A stretch of DNA of 10,668 nt from Betaproteobacteria bacterium (GCA_005888865.1 VBCL01000157.1:1465-12132), one strand, 5' to 3'; positions 1-6,796 are shown, numbered from the stretch's first letter. A program made the numbers and translations. Notes: generated by a model from the sequence alone, not told the origin.

Positions 1-1712
1 GCATCGGCGGCGGTCTCGAAACGGCGCTCATCTGGGTACGGAAGCAGCGCGAGCAGCGGCACGACCGCCAGATCGGTGCCGCGGCGCTCGAGCAGCGCGA
101 GCACGCCGTCGAGATCGCCCGCGAAGTCGACGACGATCGTGAACCCGTGGTCGTCGTGCCGCCGGCATTCGAGGTGCCGAAGTCGGACCGCGTGGTGAAG
201 GAACGCCAGCGGCCTCTGTTCAAGGAGCTTCCCGATTCGGCACTGCCGCCGCTGGCGCTCCTCGAGGACGCACCGTCGGCGCAGGAGACGGTGAGCGCCG
301 AGACGCTGGAATTCACCTCGCGGCTGATCGAGCGCAAGCTCGCCGACTTCGGAGTCGCGGTGAGGGTTCTCGCCGCGTACCCCGGGCCGGTGATCACGCG
401 CTACGAGATCGAGCCGGCAGTCGGGGTCAAGGGCAGCCAGATCGTGAGTCTCATGAAGGATCTGGCGCGCGCGCTGTCGGTGGTCAGTATCCGTGTGGTC
501 GAGACGATCCCAGGCAAGTCCTGCATGGGGCTCGAGCTGCCGAATCCGCGTCGCCAGCTCGTGCGATTGGTCGAGCTGTTGTCGTCGGCGGCGTACAACG
601 ACATGCCGAGCCCGCTCTCGCTCGCGTTCGGCAAGGACATCGCCGGCAAACCCGCCATCGCCGATCTGGGACGGATGCCGCATCTGCTGGTGGCCGGCAC
701 GACAGGGTCGGGCAAGTCGGTGGCGTTGAACGCGATGATCCTGTCGCTCATCTACAAGGCGGAGCCGCGGCAGGTCCGGCTGATCCTGATCGATCCGAAG
801 ATGCTCGAGCTTTCGGTCTACGAGGGCATTCCGCACCTCCTTGCGCCGGTCGTCACCGATGTGAAGCTCGCGGCCAACGCGCTCAACTGGGGTGTAGGCG
901 AGATGGAGCGGCGCTACCGGTTGATGTCGACGCTGGGTGTGCGCAACCTCGCCAGCTACAACGCGCGTGTGGCCGAGGCTCGCAAGGCGGGCAAGCCGCT
1001 CACGAACCCTTTCTCGCTGACGCCGGAGGCCCCGGAGCCGATCGACGAGATGCCGCTCATCGTAATCGTGATCGACGAGCTCGCGGATCTGATGATGGTG
1101 ACCGGTCGGAAGATCGAGGAGACAATCGCGCGCATCGCGCAGAAAGCGCGCGCGGCGGGGATTCACTTGATCCTCGCCACGCAGCGGCCGTCGGTCGACG
1201 TCATCACCGGGCTCATCAAGGCCAACATTCCGTCGCGCATTGCATTCCAGGTCGCGAGCAAGATCGATTCGCGGACAATCCTCGATCAGATGGGTGCCGA
1301 GACGCTGCTCGGTCAGGGCGACATGCTCTACCTTCCGCCCGGCACCGGCCATCCCCAGCGCGTGCACGGCGCATTCGTGTCCGATGGCGAAGTCCACCGG
1401 GTGGTGGAGCACTTGAAGGCGCAGGGTGGCCCGCAATACCTCGAGGGCGTGCTCGACGTCGCGGGCAATGGCGACGGCGAGGAAGGCCCGGGCATCAACG
1501 GTGCCGATAGCGAGGCCGATCCGATGTACGACCAGGCGGTCGCGGTCGTGCTCAAGACCCGCCGCCCGTCGATTTCGCTGGTCCAGCGCCACCTTCGCAT
1601 CGGCTACAACCGCGCGGCGCGGTTGATCGAGCAGATGGAACGCGCGGGTCTGGTGTCCGCGATGCAGACCAACGGCAATCGGGAAGTGCTCGTCCCGGCC
1701 GGCAGGGAATAG
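1..1712 (+). CDS. ftsK: DNA translocase FtsK, C-terminal part (5' end cut by window)
   Basis: FtsK is a septum-anchored, ATP-driven DNA pump that clears chromosome termini and activates XerCD/dif recombination at division. The reading frame (codons from position 3) is open to the window edge, so the gene starts upstream; 569 codons are visible, and the GTG at 147 is internal rather than the start. The first ~50 visible residues are charged linker, then come the alpha/beta RecA-like motor and the gamma domain. Seen motifs: Walker A GTTGSGKS (696-719) and Walker B ending in IVIVIDELAD (Asp codon at 1074). From about 1518 to the stop is the gamma winged helix, with RPSISLVQRHLRIGYNRAAR followed by a NGNREVL motif, very close to the KOPS-reading head of E. 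coli FtsK. The membrane domain is outside the window. The short linker before the motor suits betaproteobacterial FtsK. It is followed after 71 bp by lolA, and the two are probably cotranscribed. Identification is firm. Confidence 0.97.
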   Translation, partial: IGGGLETALIWVRKQREQRHDRQIGAAALEQREHAVEIAREVDDDREPVVVVPPAFEVPKSDRVVKERQRPLFKELPDSALPPLALLEDAPSAQETVSAETLEFTSRLIERKLADFGVAVRVLAAYPGPVITRYEIEPAVGVKGSQIVSLMKDLARALSVVSIRVVETIPGKSCMGLELPNPRRQLVRLVELLSSAAYNDMPSPLSLAFGKDIAGKPAIADLGRMPHLLVAGTTGSGKSVALNAMILSLIYKAEPRQVRLILIDPKMLELSVYEGIPHLLAPVVTDVKLAANALNWGVGEMERRYRLMSTLGVRNLASYNARVAEARKAGKPLTNPFSLTPEAPEPIDEMPLIVIVIDELADLMMVTGRKIEETIARIAQKARAAGIHLILATQRPSVDVITGLIKANIPSRIAFQVASKIDSRTILDQMGAETLLGQGDMLYLPPGTGHPQRVHGAFVSDGEVHRVVEHLKAQGGPQYLEGVLDVAGNGDGEEGPGINGADSEADPMYDQAVAVVLKTRRPSISLVQRHLRIGYNRAARLIEQMERAGLVSAMQTNGNREVLVPAGRE

Positions 1713-1783
1713 AAGCCATCGGAAAACGCTCGAGACGGCTTCCACCGAGGCACCATTGGTCCTCCCCGGCTGTCTCACTTGGG

Positions 1784-2401
1784 ATGTCGCTCAAACCGAA
1801 CTCCTGTGCGCTCTTGTTGTTTCTCGTCGCGTCGGTCACCGACGCGGCGACGATCGAACGATTGCGCGCGTTCGTGCACGATACGCAGACCGCACGTGCG
1901 ACGTTCACTCAGACCGTGACCGACGCCAACGGCCGCACCAAGCAGGAGGCGAGCGGCGAGTTCGCGATCGCACGGCCAGGCAAGTTCCGCTGGTCCGTCG
2001 AGAAGCCTTACAAGCAATTGCTGGTCGGCGACGGCGAGCGCGTCTGGATCTACGACGCTGACCTCAATCAGGTCGTGAAGCGCCGGAACGATCAGGCGCT
2101 CGGCACCACGCCCGCGGCGCTCCTCGCGGGCAAGGATGACGTCGAGCGCGCTTTCGACTGGCGCGATCTGCCCGCCGCTGGCGGGCTCGAATGGCTCGGT
2201 GCGACGCCGAAAAGCAAGGAATCCGCGTTCACCGAGATCCGGCTCGGCTTCGACGACAAGGGGCTCGTTGCGCTCGAAGTTCACGACAACTTCGGGCAGC
2301 GCACGCTGATTCGCCTCGCCAAGCTGGAACGCAATCCGAAGCTGCCCGCCGAGCTGTTCCGGTTCACGCCGCCCGCCGGCGCCGATGTCGTCGGCGACTG
2401 A
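1784..2401 (+). CDS. lolA: Outer-membrane lipoprotein carrier protein LolA
   Basis: LolA is the periplasmic chaperone that takes lipoproteins released by the LolCDE ABC transporter and hands them to LolB at the outer membrane. The product has 205 residues, close to the ~203-residue E. coli precursor. Residues 1-21 are a Sec signal peptide (basic K4, hydrophobic ALLLFLVASV, then TDA/AT as a plausible signal peptidase I site). The mature part shows family hallmarks: FTQTVTD near 41-47, RPGKFRWSVEKPYKQLLVGDG (from residue 64), VWIYDADLNQVVKR (87-100) and a C-terminal LFRFTPP. The ATG at 1784 is the first start codon in its frame after the preceding stop and is needed for the signal peptide. The only purine run before it (TGGG) directly abuts the ATG, so no normal Shine-Dalgarno is seen. 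Position between ftsK and rarA is typical of Proteobacteria. The last 17 nt overlap rarA. MltF, encoded in this window, is a likely client. Confidence 0.95.
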   Translation: MSLKPNSCALLLFLVASVTDAATIERLRAFVHDTQTARATFTQTVTDANGRTKQEASGEFAIARPGKFRWSVEKPYKQLLVGDGERVWIYDADLNQVVKRRNDQALGTTPAALLAGKDDVERAFDWRDLPAAGGLEWLGATPKSKESAFTEIRLGFDDKGLVALEVHDNFGQRTLIRLAKLERNPKLPAELFRFTPPAGADVVGD

Positions 2402-3716
2402 TCTGTTCGCGGTCGAGAACCCGGCCACGCCGCTCGCGGAGCGACTGCGGCCGAAAACGCTGGCGGACGTCATCGGCCAGCGGCACCTGCTCGGGCCAGG
2501 CAAGGCGCTCGCGGTCGCCTTCGCCTCGGGCAAGCCGCATTCGATGATCCTCTGGGGCCCGCCGGGCACCGGCAAGACCACGCTCGCGCGGTTGATGGCC
2601 GACGCGTTCAACGCGGATTTTCTCTCCATCTCTGCCGTGCTCGCCGGGGTCAAGGATATTCGCGAGGCGGTTGCGCACGCGGAGGCGGCGCTGGCGCAGT
2701 CGGGGCGGCACACGATCCTCTTCGTCGACGAAGTGCATCGCTTCAACAAGGCGCAGCAGGATGCTTTCCTGCCTTTCGTGGAGCGGGGCTTGCTGACGTT
2801 CATCGGCGCCACCACCGAGAACCCGTCTTTCGAGGTCATCAGCGCGCTGCTCTCGCGCGCGGCGGTCTACGTACTGGAAGCGCTCAAGCCCGAAGAGCTC
2901 GGTCAACTCCTCGATCGAGCGTTGGCCGTGGCCATGCCCGACGGGACGCTCGCGCCCCAGGCGCGCGACGCGGTCGTCGCGTATGCCGACGGCGACGGGC
3001 GGCGGCTCGTCAACCTCGTCGAGCAGATCGCGAGCGCGGCGGGTGGGGCGGGGCGCCGTGAGGTCGATCTCCCATTCGTCGAGGCCACCATCGCCCGCTC
3101 GTTGCGCCGCTTCGACAAAGGTGGCGAGGCGTTCTACGACCAGATCTCGGCGCTGCACAAATCGGTGCGCGGCAGCGATCCCGACGCTGCGCTGTACTGG
3201 CTGTGCCGCATGCTCGACGGCGGCGCCGATCCTTTGTACCTGGGGCGACGCATCGTGCGCATGGCGAGCGAGGACATCGGGCTTGCCGACCCGCGCGCGC
3301 TACGCCTCACACTGGATGCGGTCGAGACCTACGAGCGGCTCGGCACACCGGAAGGCGAGCTCGCCCTCGCCCAAGCGACGATCTACCTCGCCTGTGCACC
3401 CAAGAGCAACGCGGTGTACGTTGCGTACGACAAGGCGCGTGCGTTCATTGCCGAGGACGGCTCGCGGCCCGTGCCGCTGCACATCCGGAACGCGCCGACG
3501 CGACTCATGAAACACCTGGGCTACGGCAAAGGCTACCGTTACGCGCACGACGAGCCGGAAGCGTACGCCGCCGGCGAACACTATCTGCCGGAAGGCATGC
3601 CCGAGGTCTCTTTCTACGAGCCGACCGATCGCGGCCTCGAAGCGAGGATCGCGGAAAAGCTCGCGGCGCTGCGCGAGCGCGACGCAAAGGCCGGCGCGAA
3701 GAAAGACGACGAGTAA
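2385..3716 (+). CDS. rarA: Replication-associated recombination protein A (RarA/MgsA), AAA+ ATPase
   Basis: RarA is a tetrameric AAA+ ATPase related to clamp loaders and eukaryotic WRNIP1/Mgs1; it acts at stalled forks and binds SSB and DNA ends. The product has 443 residues, against 447 in E. coli. Visible motifs: N-terminal PLAERLRPKTLADVIGQRHL (residues 16-35), Walker A GPPGTGKT (58-65), Walker B ILFVDEVH (111-118), sensor 1 GATTENPSFE (141-150) and the arginine-finger pair S157-R158. The C-terminal tetramerisation domain starts near FYDQISALHKSVRGSDPDAA (251-270) and continues with ADPLYLGRRIVRMASEDIGL (282-301). The start at 2385 lies 17 nt inside lolA and has no clear Shine-Dalgarno (GCCGGCGCCG precedes it), so translation is probably coupled to lolA. 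The next in-frame ATG (residue 54) would delete the conserved N-terminus. Identification is firm; the start is very likely. Confidence 0.96.
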   Translation: MSSATDLFAVENPATPLAERLRPKTLADVIGQRHLLGPGKALAVAFASGKPHSMILWGPPGTGKTTLARLMADAFNADFLSISAVLAGVKDIREAVAHAEAALAQSGRHTILFVDEVHRFNKAQQDAFLPFVERGLLTFIGATTENPSFEVISALLSRAAVYVLEALKPEELGQLLDRALAVAMPDGTLAPQARDAVVAYADGDGRRLVNLVEQIASAAGGAGRREVDLPFVEATIARSLRRFDKGGEAFYDQISALHKSVRGSDPDAALYWLCRMLDGGADPLYLGRRIVRMASEDIGLADPRALRLTLDAVETYERLGTPEGELALAQATIYLACAPKSNAVYVAYDKARAFIAEDGSRPVPLHIRNAPTRLMKHLGYGKGYRYAHDEPEAYAAGEHYLPEGMPEVSFYEPTDRGLEARIAEKLAALRERDAKAGAKKDDE

Positions 3717-3735
3717 CGATCGCGAACGCGCATCG

Positions 3736-3763
3736 GGCTCGCGCCATCGAGCGCGCGTGAGCC
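3736..3763 (+). other. GC-rich hairpin between rarA and serS
   Basis: GGCTC-GCGC (3736-3744) can pair with GCGC (3751-3754) and GAGCC (3759-3763) around a CATCGA loop, with a 4-nt bulge GCGT in the 3' side: nine G:C-rich or T:A pairs in total. There is no T-run after it (TCTGG follows). It could hinder readthrough from rarA, but it also lies where a -35 element for serS would be. Either role is inference. Confidence 0.3.
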
Positions 3764-3765
3764 TC

Positions 3766-3774
3766 TGGTAAGAT
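3766..3774 (+). promoter_or_regulatory. Putative extended -10 promoter of serS
   Basis: TG-G-TAAGAT at 3766-3774 is an extended -10 element (TGn plus a hexamer matching TATAAT at 4 of 6). The usual -35 position (3746-3751, ATCGAG) has no match, as is common for extended -10 promoters. The 3' end of the hexamer lies only 6 nt before the serS ATG, so RNA would be expected to start at or within a base or two of 3781. No Shine-Dalgarno sequence lies in the short gap, in keeping with a leaderless transcript. Predicted from sequence only. Confidence 0.5.
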
Positions 3775-3780
3775 CACGTC

Positions 3781-5076
3781 ATGCTCGATGTTCAACTGCT
3801 GCGCAGCGATTTGCCCGGCGTCGCCACACGGCTCAAGACGCGTGGTTACCCGCTCGACACCGCGAAGTTCGAAGAGGTGGAAGCCGAGCGCAAGGCGATC
3901 CAGACGCGCACGCAGGAGCTGCAGGCGAAGCGCAACACGATGTCGAAACAGATCGGCGCCGCGAAAGGACGGGGAGAGGACGTCGCGCCGCTCATGCGCG
4001 AAGTCGGCGGAATCGGCGACGAGCTCACGGCGCTGGAGCATCAGCTCTCCGACATTCAGGCCGGATTACGCGAGTGGCTGCTGGGCATGCCCAACCTTGC
4101 ACACGCGAGCGTTCCGATCGGGCAGTCGGAGGCGGACAACGTCGAGGTACGCCGCTGGGGCACGCCGCGGGGTTTCAAATTCCAGGCGCGCGATCATGTC
4201 GACGTCGGCGCTGCGGTCGCCGGCCTCGAATTCGAGTCCTCCGCCAAGCTCGCCGGTTCACGTTTCTACACATTGCGCGGCGGCGTGGCGCGCCTGCACC
4301 GGGCGCTGGCGCAGATGATGCTCGACACGCACACCGGCGAGCACGGCTACGTGGAACACTACGTTCCACTCATCGTCAACGCCGAAACGCTGACCGGAAC
4401 CGGCCAGCTCCCGAAGTTCGAGGACGATCTGTTCTGGGTGACCAAGGGCGGCGCGCCGGATGAAGCGCGGATGTACCTGGTGCCCACGGCGGAGGTTCCG
4501 CTCACGAATCTGGTGCGCGACACGATCCTCGACAGCGACAAGCTGCCGCTCAGGTTCACCGCGCACACGCCGAGCTTCCGCTCGGAGGCGGGCAGCTACG
4601 GCAAGGACACCCGAGGGATGATCCGCGTGCATCAGTTCGACAAGGTCGAGCTCGTGCAGGTCGTGCATCCGGACCGGTCCTACGAGGCGCTGGAGGAGAT
4701 GACCGGGCACGCCGAGCGGATCCTGCAAAAGCTCGAGTTGCCCTATCGCGTCATGACGCTGTGCACGGGCGATGTCGGGTTCGCATCGGCGAAGACCTAC
4801 GATCTCGAAGTCTGGCTCCCCGGCCAAGGCAAGTATCGCGAGATCTCGTCGTGCTCGAACTGCGAAGCCTTCCAGGCGCGGCGCCTCCAGGCGCGCTTCC
4901 GCAACGCGCAGGGCAAGCCGGAGCTGGTGCATACGCTCAACGGCTCGGGGCTCGCGGTCGGCCGTGCACTGGTCGCGGTGATGGAGAATTATCAGCGCGC
5001 CGATGGCGGCATCGATGTCCCGGCGGCGCTGCAGCCGTACATGGGCGGCGTTACACACATCGCGCCTGCGACTTGA
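3781..5076 (+). CDS. serS: Serine--tRNA ligase (seryl-tRNA synthetase)
   Basis: A class II cytoplasmic aminoacyl-tRNA synthetase that charges tRNA-Ser (and tRNA-Sec where present) with serine. The product has 431 residues, standard for bacterial SerRS. Residues about 30-100 form the charged, heptad-like antiparallel coiled-coil arm (KAIQTRTQELQAKRNTMSKQ) that contacts the long variable arm of tRNA-Ser. The catalytic core follows: the serine-binding TAEVP loop (236-240), motif 2 FRSEAGSYGKDTRG (266-279) and motif 3 LNGSGLAVGRALVAVMENYQ (386-405). The stop is TGA. The ATG at 3781 gives the canonical N-terminus MLDVQLLR. It lies 64 bp after rarA, directly behind an extended -10 element and without a Shine-Dalgarno, so it is probably transcribed on its own, perhaps without a leader, as well as by readthrough. 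It converges on mltF with 4 bp between stops. Confidence 0.98.
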   Translation: MLDVQLLRSDLPGVATRLKTRGYPLDTAKFEEVEAERKAIQTRTQELQAKRNTMSKQIGAAKGRGEDVAPLMREVGGIGDELTALEHQLSDIQAGLREWLLGMPNLAHASVPIGQSEADNVEVRRWGTPRGFKFQARDHVDVGAAVAGLEFESSAKLAGSRFYTLRGGVARLHRALAQMMLDTHTGEHGYVEHYVPLIVNAETLTGTGQLPKFEDDLFWVTKGGAPDEARMYLVPTAEVPLTNLVRDTILDSDKLPLRFTAHTPSFRSEAGSYGKDTRGMIRVHQFDKVELVQVVHPDRSYEALEEMTGHAERILQKLELPYRVMTLCTGDVGFASAKTYDLEVWLPGQGKYREISSCSNCEAFQARRLQARFRNAQGKPELVHTLNGSGLAVGRALVAVMENYQRADGGIDVPAALQPYMGGVTHIAPAT

Positions 5077-5080
5077 TGTG

Positions 5081-6457
5081 CTATTGCGTGGCTTGCAGCC
5101 GAGCTCCGTAGTACGGTTTTTCCAGTCGCAGCAGCACGTCGTAATACGCGCGCACCGTTTCCACGAACACGACCGCCTGCCCGCCGCGCGCAACGCCGTA
5201 CTTGGTATCGTCGGCCAGTTCGGTCTGGGCGAGCAGCGGGAGCGTCTTCTTGATATCGCTCCACGAATCCGGATTGAGCTTGCGCCGCACCGCGAGCACG
5301 CGCGCGTCCTCGAGGTGGCCGGTGCCGATATTGAATGCCGCCAGAGCGATCCACGTCCGATCGGGCTCGGCGATCCGCGCCGGCAATGAGCGCTTCAAGT
5401 CCGCCAGATAGCGCGCGCCGGCGCCGATGCTCTGCCGTGCGTCGAGGCGATCGCGCACGCGAAGGCGCTTCGCGGTGTCCTCGGTGAGCATCATCATGCC
5501 GCGAACGTTGGTCTCGCTCGTGGCCTGCGGATTCCAATGCGACTCCTGATACGCAATCGCCGCGATCAGCCGCCATTCGATGCCGCTTTCCAGCTGCGCC
5601 TGATGGAAGAGCGTGCTGAAGGCGGGCAGCACGGTGCGGATGCGTTCCTGGAACACGCCCGCGCCGATGCGCTCGACGCGGCGCACATGGCCGAAATAAC
5701 GATCGATCAGGCGCTGCAGCGTTCCGTCCTTGCCGATCCTCGCAAAAAAAGTATTGACCTTGTCACGCAGGGCCGCCTGCGTCGCGGACATCACCCACAC
5801 CAGTTCCTGGCTGGGCCCGACGGGGAATGCAGTCTCGACGTTGAGGAACACGTTGCGCACGAGCGCCGCTTCGTTCGAGGCCACGACCGCGTAGCCGAGC
5901 GAACCCTCGGAAACCTGCTCGATCAGGCCATCGGCGGCAGGCAGCGCAAGCTCGCGCCACTGCACGTTGGGATGGTCGCTGCGCACTTTCGCGAGCGTCG
6001 CTTCGAGGCCAGTGCCTGCAACGAGGCCGACGGTTTCGCCGATCAGGTCGGTCCAGGATTCCGGTCTGAAGCCGTCGCTGTTGTAGACGAGCACCGGTTC
6101 GATGGCATAGTACCCGCTGCTGTAGAGCAGGGCGCCGCCTTCGCTGTCGGTGCCCGGCGGTCGGATCAGGCCTCCCGCGCCGATCTGTACCGCACCGCTG
6201 GCAAGCCCCTCGAGCAACTGGAGCGCGCTGTCGGCGGGCACGATGCGCAGCGGCAGACCGACATCAAGAGCGAAGAGCTCCACGAGCTCGCGATCGAATC
6301 CCGCTGCGTCGCCGTCGGGCCCGACGAACCACGTGGTCGGGCCGGGTCGCATTGCCATGACGAGCTCCGCCGTCTGCTTCTGCGGCGGCGGCGAGGACGC
6401 CGGCCCACATGCGGCGAGCGTACTGAAGCAACTCCACAGGATGAGCTCTTTGCGCAT
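5081..6457 (-). CDS. mltF: Membrane-bound lytic murein transglycosylase F (MltF)
   Basis: A peptidoglycan-cleaving enzyme: lytic transglycosylases cut MurNAc-GlcNAc bonds with formation of 1,6-anhydroMurNAc. The product has 458 residues (E. coli MltF 518). It starts with a lipoprotein signal peptide whose lipobox is L14-A15-A16-C17; residue +2 is Gly, not the Asp inner-membrane retention signal, so outer-membrane sorting by the Lol system is expected. Residues about 30-257 resemble the solute-binding (SBP_bac_3) regulatory domain, including GFDRELVELFA. Residues about 285-445 are the SLT catalytic domain: YQESHWNP, with the catalytic glutamate E305, then VRGMMMLTEDTAKRL (318-332) and AAFNIGTGHLEDAR (373-386). 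The two-domain order is diagnostic for MltF rather than Slt70 or MltC. The stop is TAG. A weak GGGG lies 7-10 nt before the ATG. A perfect TATAAT lies about 31-36 nt upstream of the start. Confidence 0.95.
   Translation of the reverse strand: MRKELILWSCFSTLAACGPASSPPPQKQTAELVMAMRPGPTTWFVGPDGDAAGFDRELVELFALDVGLPLRIVPADSALQLLEGLASGAVQIGAGGLIRPPGTDSEGGALLYSSGYYAIEPVLVYNSDGFRPESWTDLIGETVGLVAGTGLEATLAKVRSDHPNVQWRELALPAADGLIEQVSEGSLGYAVVASNEAALVRNVFLNVETAFPVGPSQELVWVMSATQAALRDKVNTFFARIGKDGTLQRLIDRYFGHVRRVERIGAGVFQERIRTVLPAFSTLFHQAQLESGIEWRLIAAIAYQESHWNPQATSETNVRGMMMLTEDTAKRLRVRDRLDARQSIGAGARYLADLKRSLPARIAEPDRTWIALAAFNIGTGHLEDARVLAVRRKLNPDSWSDIKKTLPLLAQTELADDTKYGVARGGQAVVFVETVRAYYDVLLRLEKPYYGARLQATQ
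5106..5121 (+). terminator. Possible small intrinsic terminator for serS inside mltF
   Basis: CCGT (5106-5109), loop AGT, ACGG (5113-5116), then five T residues (5117-5121). It sits 30 nt after the serS stop, on the strand serS is read from, within the last ~15 codons of the convergent mltF. The stem is only 4 bp, so efficiency is doubtful, but this is the only hairpin-plus-T-run noticed near the end of serS. Confidence 0.35.
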
Positions 6458-6487
6458 TCGACCCCGTTGGATGATGCAGCCGCCGCG

Positions 6488-6493
6488 ATTATA
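6488..6493 (-). promoter_or_regulatory. Putative -10 element of mltF
   Basis: Read on the - strand, positions 6493-6488 are a perfect TATAAT in otherwise very GC-rich DNA. Transcription would start near 6481, giving a leader of about 25 nt before the mltF ATG at 6457. No good -35 match lies 16-18 bp upstream. The same AT pocket read on the + strand (TATACG, 6490-6495, with TTGGAT at 6467-6472 and a 17-bp spacer) could be a divergent promoter for ffs, but those matches are weaker. Confidence 0.5.
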
Positions 6494-6572
6494 CGAGGTC
6501 GCGGTACGCAGGCCGCCCGCGAGCGATCCGCGGCCCGCGATTCGCTTGCTGGCGCGGCGTCATTCGCCGAAC

Positions 6573-6668
6573 GGCGGGCCGCCCCGCATTGCATGGTGGT
6601 GAATCTGGTCAGGTCCGGAAGGAAGCAGCCATAGCCAATCTCAGCAAGTGCCGGGGGTCCGGCTCGCC
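6573..6668 (+). ncRNA. ffs: Signal recognition particle RNA, small bacterial (4.5S) type
   Basis: This RNA binds Ffh (SRP54) and targets signal-anchor-bearing nascent chains to FtsY and SecYEG at the inner membrane. The near-invariant domain IV core is present: GGTCAGGTCCGGAAGGAAGC (6607-6626) with the GGAA tetraloop at 6617-6620, followed by AGCC and a right-hand strand ending GTGCCGGGGG. The ends close the expected rod. GGCGGGCCG (6573-6581) pairs with CGGCTCGCC (6660-6668), one G:U included. CCCC (6582-6585) pairs with the G-run at 6653-6657, and GCA (6586-6588) with TGC (6649-6651). Length is about 96 nt; exact 5' and 3' ends are inferred from the pairing and could differ by a few bases. 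The sequence CTTCTCTTT just downstream (6671-6679) is a weak pyrimidine tract that might help termination. It lies divergent from mltF and 161 bp before dnaX. Confidence 0.95.
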
Positions 6669-6676
6669 ACCTTCTC

Positions 6677-6796
6677 TTTGCTCGTCAGATACGACCCGAT
6701 ACTTTGTTGCTCGCCGCCTCGCCCGCTCACGTACTTACTTGTACGTTGCGCGGCCTCGTCGGCTCGCGCCTTGTCTCGGGCCGATCTGACGGCAAA
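6677..6796. repeat. Long imperfect palindrome between ffs and dnaX
   Basis: This fills most of the 161-bp ffs-dnaX gap. The left arm (6677-6734) and right arm (6741-6796) flank the loop TTACTT (6735-6740). From the centre outwards: ACGTAC/GTACGT (6 bp perfect); a 20-nt middle section with about 13 pairs, broken mainly by small internal loops; CCCGA/TCGGG with short flanking pairs (6692-6702 with 6773-6783); GTCAGAT/ATCTGAC (6684-6690 with 6784-6790, perfect); then an outer section with one bulged T ending in TTT/AAA. About 41 of 57-58 positions pair in register. No T-run follows, so it is not a standard terminator. It may be a leader structure for dnaX, an RNA-processing site or a dispersed palindromic repeat; its function is unknown. 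Confidence 0.65.

Noticed and set aside
147..149. GTG at 147 as the start of ftsK
   Set aside because: The same frame is open to the window edge with FtsK-like charged linker codons, and FtsK needs an N-terminal membrane domain; the true start is upstream of the window.
1775..2839. A 354-codon open frame on the - strand over lolA and the start of rarA
   Set aside because: It is antisense to two well-supported genes and has no family-like features; a composition artefact.
4258..5193. A 311-codon open frame on the - strand over serS
   Set aside because: It is antisense to the conserved SerRS catalytic core and overlaps the mltF 3' end; Arg/His-rich shadow.
5537..6634. A 365-codon open frame on the + strand opposite mltF, extending into ffs
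   Set aside because: It is antisense to a convincing MltF with lipobox and catalytic Glu, and it would read into a structural RNA; no ribosome site or domain seen.
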